DNA of 64,000 nucleotides, taken from assembly GCF_050003625.1 (NCBI RefSeq), contig NC_134398.1:198655700-198719699 (forward strand), given 5' to 3'. The translations under genes and the position numbers were made by a program. Below are positions 50,033 through 60,433 of the stretch, one piece after another. Source of the DNA: Haematobia irritans (lineage: Eukaryota > Arthropoda > Insecta > Diptera > Muscidae). Within the stretch, counting starts at the first letter, position 1, and every line of letters begins with the position of its first letter. Under the pieces are notes generated by a model, which saw nothing but the letters and a program-made list of their open reading frames with translations, was not told the origin of the DNA and made no database searches.

Positions 50033-52683
50033 TAATTCGTGACCGCCCCCCAAAAATCAAAATTTTGATGAAAATCCTCAAAAAAATGAAATTGTTATAT
50101 GAAAAACTTATTTTGGCCATATCTCTTTAAATATGCGTCGTAGAACGATAGGGACGATAATTCGTGACCACACCTCAAAAATCAAAATTTTGGTGAAAAT
50201 CCTTGAAAATTTTAAATTTTTATATGAAAAACTTATTTTGGCCATATCTCCTTAAATATGCGTCCTAGAGCGATAAGGACGATAATTCGTGACCACACCT
50301 CAAAAATCAAAATTTTGGTGCAAAACCTTGAAAAATTGAAATTTTTATATGAAAAACTTATTTTGGCCATATCTCCTTAAATATGCGTCCTAGAGCGAAA
50401 AGGACGATAATTCGTGACCACCCCTCAAAAATCAAAATTTTGGTGAAAATCCTTGAAAAATTGAAATTTTTATATGAAAAACTTATTTTGGCCATATCTC
50501 CTTAAATATGCGTCCTAGAGCGAAAAGGACGATAATTCGTGACCACCCCTCAAAAATCAAAATTTTGGTGAAATTACTTGAAAAATTGAAATTTTTATAT
50601 GAAAAACTTATTTTGGCCATATCTCCTTAAATATGCGTCCTAGAGCGAAAAGGATGATAATTCGTGACCACCCCCCAAAAATCAAAATTTTGATGAAAAT
50701 CCTCAAAAATTGAAATTTTTATATGAAAAACTTATTTTGGTCATATCTCCTTAAATATGCGTCCTAGAGCGATAAGGACGATAATTCGTGACCACACCTC
50801 AAAAATCAAAATTTTGGTGCAAAACCTTGAAAAATTGAAATTTTTATATGAAAAACTTATTTTGGCCATATCTCCTTAAATATGCGTCCTAGAGCGAAAA
50901 GGACGATAATTCGTGACCACCCCTCAAAAATCAAAATTTTAACGAAAATCCTCAAAAAAATGAAATTTTTATATGAAAAACTTATTTTGGCCATATCTCC
51001 TTAAATATGCGTCCTAGAGCGATAAGGACGATAATTCGTAACCACCCCCCAAAAATCAAAATTTTGGTGAAATTCCTTGAAAAATTGAAATTTTTATATG
51101 AAAAACTTATTTTGGCCATATCTTCTTAAATATGCGTCCTAGAGCGAAAAGGATGATAATTCGTGACCACCCCCCAAAAATCAAAATTTTGATGAAAATC
51201 CTCAAAAATTGAAATTTTTATATGAAAAACTTATTTTGGCCATATCTCCTTAAATATGCGTCCTAGAGCGATAAGGACGATAATTCGTGACCACACCTCA
51301 AAAATCAAAATTTTGGTGAAAATCCTTGAAAAATTGAAATTTTTATATGAAAAACTTATTTTGGCCATATCTCCTTAAATATGCGTCCTAGAGCGAAAAG
51401 GACGATAATTCGTGACCGCCCCCCAAAAATCAAAATTTTGATGAAAATCCTCAAAAAAATGAAATTGTTATATGAAAAACTTATTTTGGCCATATCTCTT
51501 TAAATATGCGTCGTAGAACGATAGGGACGATAATTCGTGACCACACCTCAAAAATCAAAATTTTGGTGAAAATCCTTGAAAATTTTAAATTTTTATATGA
51601 AAAACTTATTTTGGCCATATCTCCTTAAATATGCGTCCTAGAGCGATAAGGACGATAATTCGTGACCACACCTCAAAAATCAAAATTTTGGTGCAAAACC
51701 TTGAAAAATTGAAATTTTTATATGAAAAACTTATTTTGGCCATATCTCCTTAAATATGCGTCCTAGAGCGAAAAGGACGATAATTCGTGACCACCCCTCA
51801 AAAATCAAAATTTTGGTGAAAATCCTTGAAAAATTGAAATTTTTATATGAAAAACTTATTTTGGCCATATCTCCTTAAATATGCGTCCTAGAGCGAAAAG
51901 GACGATAATTCGTGACCACCCCTCAAAAATCAAAATTTTGGTGAAATTACTTGAAAAATTGAAATTTTTATATGAAAAACTTATTTTGGCCATATCTCCT
52001 TAAATATGCGTCCTAGAGCGAAAAGGATGATAATTCGTGACCACCCCCCAAAAATCAAAATTTTGATGAAAATCCTCAAAAATTGAAATTTTTATATGAA
52101 AAACTTATTTTGGTCATATCTCCTTAAATATGCGTCCTAGAGCGATAAGGACGATAATTCGTGACCACACCTCAAAAATCAAAATTTTGGTGCAAAACCT
52201 TGAAAAATTGAAATTTTTATATGAAAAACTTATTTTGGCCATATCTCCTTAAATATGCGTCCTAGAGCGAAAAGGACGATAATTCGTGACCACCCCTCAA
52301 AAATCAAAATTTTAACGAAAATCCTCAAAAAAATGAAATTTTTATATGAAAAACTTATTTTGGCCATATCTCCTTAAATATGCGTCCTAGAGCGATAAGG
52401 ACGATAATTCGTAACCACCCCCCAAAAATCAAAATTTTGGTGAAATTCCTTGAAAAATTGAAATTTTTATATGAAAAACTTATTTTGGCCATATCTTCTT
52501 AAATATGCGTCCTAGAGCGAAAAGGATGATAATTCGTGACCACCCCCCAAAAATCAAAATTTTGATGAAAATCCTCAAAAATTGAAATTTTTATATGAAA
52601 AACTTATTTTGGCCATATCTCCTTAAATATGCGTCCTAGAGCGATAAGGACGATAATTCGTGACCACACCTCAAAAATCAAAA
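50033..52683 (+). repeat. Tandem duplication of 11 monomers (1373 bp)
   Basis: TAGAACGATA at 50141 and 51514, TCATATCTCC after TTTTGG at 50741 and 52114, and AACGAAAATCC at 50941 and 52314 are each exactly 1373 bp apart. The second copy diverges at GGTGCATACCC near 52684. A related series (TTGGTCATATCTCC at 56233, AACGAAAATCC near 56438) appears about 4.1 kb further on. Confidence 0.92.
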
Positions 52684-53440
52684 TTTTGGTGCATACCCTT
52701 GAAAAATTTAAATTTTTATATGAAAAACTTATTTTGGACATATCTCCTTAAATATGCGTCCTAGAGCGAAAAGGACGATAATTCGTGACCACCCCTCAAA
52801 AATCAAAATTTTAACGAAAATCCTCAAAAAAATGAAATTTTTATATGAAAAACTTATTTTGGCCATATCTCCTTAAATATGCGTCCTAGAGCGAAAAGGA
52901 CGATAATTCGTGACCACCCCTCAAAAATCAAAATTTTGGTGAAAATCCTTGAAAAATTGAAATTTTTATATGAAAAACTTATTTTGGCCATATCTCCTTA
53001 AATATGCGTCCTAGAGCGAAAAGGATGATAATTCGTGACCACCCCCCAAAAATCAAAATTTTGGTGAAAATCCTTGAAAATTTGAAATTTTTATATGAAA
53101 AACTTATTTTGGCCATATCTCCTTAAATATGCGTCCTAGAGCGAAACGGATGATAATTCGTGACCTCCCCCCAAAAATCAAAATTTTGATGAAAATCCTC
53201 AAAAAAATGAAATTTTTCTATGAAAAACTTATTTTGGCCATATCTCCTTAAATATGCGTCCTAGAGCGAAAAGGACGATAATTCGTGACCACCCCTCAAA
53301 AATCAAAATTTTGGTGAAAATCCTTAAAAAATTGAAATTTTTATATGAAAAACTTATTTTGGCCATATCTCCTTAAATATGCGTCCTAGAGCGAAAAGGA
53401 TGATAATTCGTGACCACCCCTCAAAAATCAAAATTTTGGT

Positions 53441-56400
53441 GAAATTATTTAAAAAATTGAAATTTTTATACGAAAAACTTATTTTGGCCATATCTCCTTA
53501 AATATGCGTCCTAGAGCGAAAAGGACGATAATTCGTGACCACCCCTCAAAAATCAAAATTTTGATGAAAATCCTCAAAAAAATGAAATTTTTATATGAAA
53601 AACTTATTTTGGCCATATCTCCTTAAATATGCGTCCTAGAGCGAAAAGGACGATAATTCGTGACCACACCTCACAAATTAAAAATTTTGGCGCAAAACCT
53701 TGAAAAATTGAAATTTTTATATGAAAAACTTATTTTGGCCATATCTCCTTAAATATGCGCCTAGAGCGAAAAGGATGATAATTCGTCACCACCCCCCAAA
53801 AATCAAAATTTTGATGAAAATCCTCAAAAAAATGAAATTTTTATATGAAAAACTTATTTTGGCCATATCTCCTTAAATATGCGCCCTAGAGCGAAAAGGA
53901 TGATAATTCGTGACCACCCCTCAAAAATCAAAATTTTGATGAAAATCCTCAAAAAAATGAAATTTTTATATGAAAAACTTATTTTGGCCATATCTCCTTA
54001 AATATGCGTCCTAGAGCGAAAAGGACGATAATTCGTGACCACCCCTCAAAAATCAAAATTTTGATGAAAATCCTCAAAAAAATGAAATTTTTATATGAAA
54101 AACTTATTTTGGCCATATCTCCTTAAATATGCGTCCTAGAGCGAAAAGGACGATAATTCGTGACCACCCCTCAAAAATCAAAATTTTAATGAAAATCCTC
54201 AAAAAAATGAAATTTTTATATGAAAAACTTATTTTGGCCATATCTCCTTAAATATGCGCCCTAGAGCGAAAAGGATGATAATTCGTGACCACCCCCCAAA
54301 AATCAAAATTTTGATGAAAATCCTCAAAAAAATGAAATTTTTCTATGAAAAACTTATTTTGGCCATATCTCCTTAAATATGCGTCGTAGAACGATAGGGA
54401 CGATAATTCGTGACCACCCCTCAAAAATCAAAATTTTGATGAAAATCCTCAAAAAAAATGAAATTTTTATATGAAAAACTTATTTTGGCCATATCTCCTT
54501 AAATATGCGCCCTAGAGCGAAAAGGATGATAATTCGTGACCACCCCCCAAAAATCAAAATTTTGATGAAAATCCTCAAAAAAATGAAATTTTTCTATGAA
54601 AAACTTATTTTGGCCATATCTCCTTAAATATGCGTCCTAGAGCGAAAAGGACGATAATTCGTGACCACACCTCAAAAATCAAAATTTTGGCGAAAAACCT
54701 TGAAAAATTTAAATTTTTATATGAAAAACTTATTTTGGCCATATCTCCTTAAATATGCGTCCTAGAGCGAAAAGGACGATAATTCGTGACCACCCCTCAA
54801 AAATCAAAATTTTGGTGAAAATCCTTGAAAAATTTAAATTTTTATATGAAAAACTTATTTTGGCCATATCTCCTTAAATATGCGTCCTAGAGCGAAAAGG
54901 ACGATAATTCGTGACCACCCCTCAAAAATCAAAATTTTGATGAAAATCCTCCAAAAATTGAAATTTTTATATAAAAAACTTATTTTGGCCATATATCCTT
55001 AAATATGCGTCCTAGAGCGAAAAGGACGATAATTCGTGACCACACCTCAAAAATCAAAATTTTGGCGCAAAACCTTGAAAAATTGAAATTTTTATATGAA
55101 AAACTTATTTTGGCCATATCTCCTTAAATATGCGTCCTATAGCGAAACGGATGATAATTCGTGACCACCCCCCAAAAATCAAAAATTTGATTAAAATCCT
55201 CCAAAAATGAAATTATTATATGAAAAACTTATTTTGGCCATATCTCCTTAAATATGCGTCCTAGAGCGAAAAGAGCGATAATTCGTGACCACCCCTCAAA
55301 AATCAAAATTTTGGTAAAATTCCTTGAAAAATTGAAATTTTTATATGAAAAACTTATTTTGGCCATATCTCCTTAAATATGCGTCCTAGAGCGATTAGGA
55401 CGATAATTCGTGACCACCCCTCAAAAATCAAAATTTTGGTGAAATTATTTAAAAAATTGAAATTTTTATACGAAAAACTTATTTTGGCCATATCTCCTTA
55501 ACTATGCGTCCTAGAGCGAAAAGGACGATAATTCGTGACCACCCCTCAAAAATCAAAATTTTGGTGAAAATCCTTGAAAAATTTAAATTTTTATATGAAA
55601 AACTTATTTTGGCCATATCTCCTTAAATATGCGTCCTAGAGCGAAAAGGACGATAATTCGTGACCACACCTCAAAAATCAAAATTTTGGTGAAAATCCTT
55701 GAAAATTTTAAATTTTTATATGAAAAACTTATTTTGGCCATATCTCCTTAAATATGCGTCCTAGAGCGATAAGGACGATAATTCGTGACCACACCTCAAA
55801 AATCAAAATTTTGGTGCAAAACCTTGAAAAATTGAAATTTTTATATGAAAAACTTATTTTGGCCATATCTCCTTAAATATGCGTCCTAGAGCGAAAAGGA
55901 CGATAATTCGTGACCACCCCTCAAAAATCAAAATTTTGGTGAAAATCCTTGAAAAATTGAAATTTTTATATGAAAAACTTATTTTGGCCATATCTCCTTA
56001 AATATGCGTCCTAGAGCGAAAAGGACGATAATTCGTGACCACCCCTCAAAAATCAAAATTTTGGTGAAATTACTTGAAAAATTGAAATTTTTATATGAAA
56101 AACTTATTTTGGCCATATCTCCTTAAATATGCGTCCTAGAGCGAAAAGGATGATAATTCGTGACCACCCCCCAAAAATCAAAATTTTGATGAAAATCCTC
56201 AAAAGTTGAAATTTTTATATGAAAAACTTATTTTGGTCATATCTCCTTAAATATGCGTCCTAGAGCGATAAGGACGATAATTCGTGACCACACCTCAAAA
56301 ATCAAAATTTTGGTGCAAAACCTTGAAAAATTGAAATTTTTATATGAAAAACTTATTTTGGCCATATCTCCTTAAATATGCGTCCTAGAGCGAAAAGGAC

Positions 56401-59400
56401 GATAATTCGTGACCACCCCTCAAAAATCAAAATTTTAACGAAAATCCTCAAAAAAATGAAATTTTTATATGAAAAACTTATTTTGGCCATATCTCCTTAA
56501 ATATGCGTCCTAGAGCGATAAGGACGATAATTCGTAACCACCCCCCAAAAATCAAAATTTTGATGAAAATCCTCAAAAATTGAAATTTTGATATGAAAAA
56601 CTTATTTTGGCCATATCTCCTTAAATATGCGTCCTAGAGCGATAAGGACGATAATTCGTGACCACACCTCAAAAATCAAAATTTTGGTGCATAACCTTGA
56701 AAAATTTAAATTTTTATATGAAAAACTTATTTTGGCCATATCTCCTTAAATATGCGTCCTAGAGCGAAAAGGACGATAATTCGTGACCACCCCTCAAAAA
56801 TCAAAATTTTAACGAAAATCCTCAAAAAATGAAATTTTTATATGAAAAACTTATTTTGGCCATATCTCCTTAAATATGCGTCCTAGAGCGAAAAGGACGA
56901 TAATTCGTGACCACCCCTCAAAAATCAAAATTTTGGTGAAAATCCTTGAAAAATTGAAATTTTTATATGAAAAACTTATTTTGGCCATATCTCCTTAAAT
57001 ATGCGTCCTAGAGCGAAAAGGATGATAATTCGTGACCACCCCCCAAAAATCAAAATTTTGGTGAAAATCCTTGAAAATTTGAAATTTTTATATGAAAAAC
57101 TTATTTTGGCCATATCTCCTTAAATATGCGTCCTAGAGCGAAACGGATGATAATTCGTGACCTCCCCCCAAAAATCAAAATTTTGATGAAAATCCTCAAA
57201 AAAATGAAATTTTTCTATGAAAAACTTATTTTGGCCATATCTCCTTAAATATGCGTCCTAGAGCGAAAAGGACGATAATTCGTGACCACCCCTCAAAAAT
57301 CAAAATTTTGGTGAAAATCCTTAAAAAATTGAAATTTTTATATGAAAAACTTATTTTGGCCATATCTCCTTAAATATGCGTCCTAGAGCGAAAAGGATGA
57401 TAATTCGTGACCACCCCTCAAAAATCAAAATTTTGGTGAAATTATTTAAAAAATTGAAATTTTTATACGAAAAACTTATTTTGGCCATATCTCCTTAAAT
57501 ATGCGTCCTAGAGCGAAAAGGACGATAATTCGTGACCACCCCTCAAAAATCAAAATTTTGATGAAAATCCTCAAAAAAATGAAATTTTTATATGAAAAAC
57601 TTATTTTGGCCATATCTCCTTAAATATGCGTCCTAGAGCGAAAAGGACGATAATTCGTGACCACACCTCAAAAATCAAAATTTTGGCGCAAAACCTTGAA
57701 AAATTGAAATTTTTATATGAAAAACTTATTTTGGCCATATCTCCTTAAATATGCGCCCTAGAGCGAAAAGGATGATAATTCGTCACCACCCCCCAAAAAT
57801 CAAAATTTTGATGAAAATCCTCACAAAAATGAAATTTTTATATGAAAAATTTATTTTGGCCATATCTCCTTAAATATGCGTCCTAGAGCGAAAAGGACGA
57901 TAATTCGTGACCACCCCTCAAAAATCAAAATTTTAATGAAAATCCTCAAAAAAATGAAATTTTTATATGAAAAACTTATTTTGGCCATATCTCCTTAAAT
58001 ATGCGCCCTAGAGCGAAAAGGATGATAATTCGTGACCACCCCCCAAAAATCAAAATTTTGATGAAAATCCTCAAAAAAATGAAATTTTTCTATGAAAAAC
58101 TTATTTTGGCCATATCTCCTTAAATATGCGTCCTAGAGCGAAAAGGACGATAATTCGTCACCACCCCCCAAAAATCAAAATTTTGATGAAAATCCTCACA
58201 AAAATGAAATTTTTATATGAAAAATTTATTTTGGCCATATCTCCTTAAATATGCGTCCTAGAGCGAAAAGGACGATAATTCGTGACCACCCCCCAAAAAT
58301 CAAAATTTTGATGAAAATCCTCAAAAAAATGAAATTTTTATATGAAAAACTTATTTTGGCCATATCTCCTTAAATATGCGCCCTAGAGCGAAAAGGATGA
58401 TAATTCGTGACCACCCCCCAAAAATCAAAATTTTGATGAAAATCCTCAAAAAAATGAAATTTTTCTATGAAAAACTTATTTTGGCCATATCTCCTTAAAT
58501 ATGCGCCCTAGAGCGAAAAGGATGATAATTCGTCACCACCCCCCAAAAATCAAAATTTTGATGAAAATCCTCACAAAAATGAAATTTTTATATGAAAAAT
58601 TTATTTTGGCCATATCTCCTTAAATATGCGTCCTAGAGCGAAAAGGACGATAATTCGTGACCACCCCCCAAAAATCAAAATTTTGATGAAAATCCTCAAA
58701 AAAATGAAATTTTTATATGAAAAATTTATTTTGGCCATATCTCCTTAAATATGCGTCCTAGAGCGAAAAGGACGATAATTCGTGACCACCCCCCAAAAAT
58801 CAAAATTTTGATGAAAATCCTCAAAAAAATGAAATTTTTATATGAAAAACTTATTTTGGCCATATCTCCTTAAATATGCGTCCTAGAGCGAAAAGGACGA
58901 TAATTCGTGACCACCCCTCAAAAATCAAAATTTTGATGAAAATCCTCAAAAAAAATGAAATTTTTATATGAAAAACTTATTTTGGCCATATCTCCTTAAA
59001 TATGCGCCCTAGAGCGAAAAGGATGATAATTCGTGACCACCCCCCAAAAATCAAAATTTTGATGAAAATCCTCAAAAAAATGAAATTTTTCTATGAAAAA
59101 CTTATTTTGGCCATATCTCCTTAAATATGCGTCCTAGAGCGAAAAGGACGATAATTCGTGACCACACCTCAAAAATCAAAATTTTGGCGAAAAACCTTGA
59201 AAAATTTAAATTTTTATATGAAAAACTTATTTTGGCCATATCTCCTTAAATATGCGTCCTAGAGCGAAAAGGACGATAATTCGTGACCACCCCTCAAAAA
59301 TCAAAATTTTGATGAAAATCCTCAAAAAAAATGAAATTTTTATATGAAAAACTTATTTTGGCCATATCTCCTTAAATATGCGTCCTAGAGCGAAAAGGAT

Positions 59401-59460
59401 GATAATTCGTGACCACCCCTCAAAAATCAAAATTTTGGTGAAATTATTTAAAAAATTGAA
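53441..59460 (+). repeat. Variant monomer recurring about every 2.0 kb at the right end of the array
   Basis: The uncommon variant GAAATTATTTAAAAAATTG with TTTTTATACG is found at 53441, 55441, 57438 and 59440, spacings of 2000, 1997 and 2002 bp or 16 monomers. The neighbourhoods of the first and third copies also match (GGCGCAAAACC, GCGCCTAGAG/GCGCCCTAGAG, GTCACCACCCCCC). The second and fourth differ, so a unit of about 4.0 kb is better supported than a simple 2.0-kb one. Confidence 0.75.
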
Positions 59461-60193
59461 ATTTTTATACGAAAAACTTATTTTGGCCATATCTCCTTAA
59501 ATATGCGTCCTAGAGCGAAAAGGACGATAATTCGTGACCACCCCTCAAAAATCAAAATTTTGATGAAAATCCTCAAAAAAAATGAAATTTTTATACGAAA
59601 AACTTATTTTGGCCATATCTCCTTAAATATGCGTCCTAGAGCGAAAAGGACGATAATTCGTGACCACCCCTCAAAAATCAAAATTTTGATGAAAATCCTC
59701 AAAAAAAATGAAATTTTTATATGAAAAACTTATTTTGGCCATATCTCCTGAAATATGCGCCCTAGAGCGAAAAGGATAATAATTCGTGACCACCCCCCAA
59801 AAATCAAAATTTTGATGAAAATCCTCAAAAAAAATGAAATTTTTCTATGAAAAACTTATTTTGGCCATATCTCCTTAAATATGCGTCCTAGAGCGAAAAG
59901 GACGATAATTCGTGACCACACCTCAAAAATCAAAATTTTGGCGAAAAACCTTGAAAAATTCAAATTTTTATATGAAAAACTTATTTTGGCCATATCTCCT
60001 TAAATATGCGTCCTAGAGCGAAAAGGACGATAATTCGTGACCACCCCTCAAAAATCAAAATTTTGGTGAAAATCCTTGAAAAATTTAAATTTTTATATGA
60101 AAAACTTATTTTGGCCATATCTCCTTAAATATGCGTCCTAGAGCGAAAAGGACGATAATTCGTGACCACCCCTCAAAAATCAAAATTTTGATG

Positions 60194-60198
60194 AAAAT
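60194..60198. repeat. Probable left target-site duplication of the copia-type element (AAAAT)
   Basis: The five bases before the LTR are AAAAT, from the satellite's GATGAAAAT segment. Copia-type integrases usually make 5-bp target duplications. The matching right copy lies outside the window, so this is unconfirmed. Confidence 0.45.
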
Positions 60199-60285
60199 TG
60201 TTGGAAATAGAATGTAAAATACATTTCTATCAATATATACTGTGCGTTTTTCCACTGTGTTACAAATTGTAATAACGCAGTAGTT

Positions 60286-60291
60286 TATATA
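60286..60291 (+). promoter_or_regulatory. Candidate TATA box in the LTR
   Basis: TATATA within GTTTATATACTTT lies about 70 bp before the primer-binding site and about 145 bp before the gag ATG. A second TATATA at 60234-60239 is an alternative. In such AT-rich sequence both could be chance matches. Confidence 0.35.
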
Positions 60292-60340
60292 CTTTAACTA
60301 TGAATATGTTAGATTTATGAATACATATTTTTTCAGTTTA

Positions 60341-60346
60341 AATAAA
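60341..60346 (+). promoter_or_regulatory. Candidate polyadenylation signal AATAAA in the LTR
   Basis: AATAAA sits 11 bases before the inferred LTR end. In an LTR element the signal acts from the 3' copy, so its presence here in the 5' copy is expected by symmetry. A chance match in AT-rich DNA is possible. Confidence 0.4.
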
Positions 60347-60360
60347 ATTTTAACACAATA

Positions 60361-60372
60361 GGTTATGGGCCT
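60361..60372 (+). promoter_or_regulatory. Primer-binding site, copia-type (internal part of initiator tRNA-Met)
   Basis: GGTTATGGGCC is complementary to the anticodon-loop region of initiator tRNA-Met (GGCCCATAACC, with the CAU anticodon). Copia is known to prime from a 5' half of this tRNA instead of the tRNA 3' end, and its site begins with the same GGTTATGGGCC. The site follows the LTR end by about three bases, which fits minus-strand priming. Confidence 0.9.
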
Positions 60373-60433
60373 ATAGACACGTAAAATATTTTTTTTCAAA
60401 TCGTTTTGGTAAAAAAAAAAGAAATTGAAAAAA

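Larger units (their letters stand above)
4439..60198 (+). repeat. Satellite DNA array, main block (about 125-bp monomer, higher-order organisation)
   Basis: About 55.8 kb of the same monomer as the left block, roughly 446 copies by division, all in one orientation. The portion from GGCCATATC through TGACCACCC (about 58 bp) is strongly conserved. The rest is AT-rich with two common subtypes, one reading GGTGAAATTCCTTGAAAAAT and one reading GATGAAAATCCTCAAAAAAA. Recurrent variants such as CTCGTTAAATATG, GGCCGTATC, GCGATTAGG, GCGCCCTAGAG and TTTTTCTATG are clustered regionally, which shows local homogenisation. The block ends inside a monomer at 60198, where a copia-type LTR begins. No tRNA, promoter or stable protein frame is seen; short frames such as 59503-59724 arise where monomers happen to be 126 bp long. 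Confidence 0.97.
60199..60357 (+). repeat. 5' long terminal repeat (about 159 bp)
   Basis: It starts TGTTGGAAATAG and is taken to end at AACACA just before the primer-binding site, giving TG...CA ends. The end could be a few bases either side (the site is preceded by ACACAATA). Drosophila copia's LTR is about 276 bp, so this one is short. TATATA occurs at 60234-60239 and 60286-60291, and AATAAA at 60341-60346 is a candidate polyadenylation signal. The 3' LTR, needed to fix the boundary, is not in the window. Confidence 0.8.

Noticed and set aside
59503..59724. 73-codon frame with a repeated 42-residue motif in the satellite
   Set aside because: It exists only where neighbouring monomers are 126 bp long, a multiple of three. 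Other copies of 124 or 125 bp break the frame. The antisense frame at 27730-27918 is likewise satellite.
4439..60198. CRISPR-like repeat array
   Set aside because: The repeat is about 125 bp with no unique spacers between copies, no cas genes are near, and the context is eukaryotic. It is satellite DNA.
4439..60198. CENP-B-box-like motif around ATTCGTGACCACCCC
   Set aside because: The segment has TTCG but lacks the A and the CGGG at the spacing required by the mammalian CENP-B box, so no centromere-protein site can be claimed.
60425..60433. TTG upstream of the gag ATG as a start codon
   Set aside because: A eukaryotic retrotransposon is expected to use ATG, and ATG at 60434 has A at -3 and G at +4.
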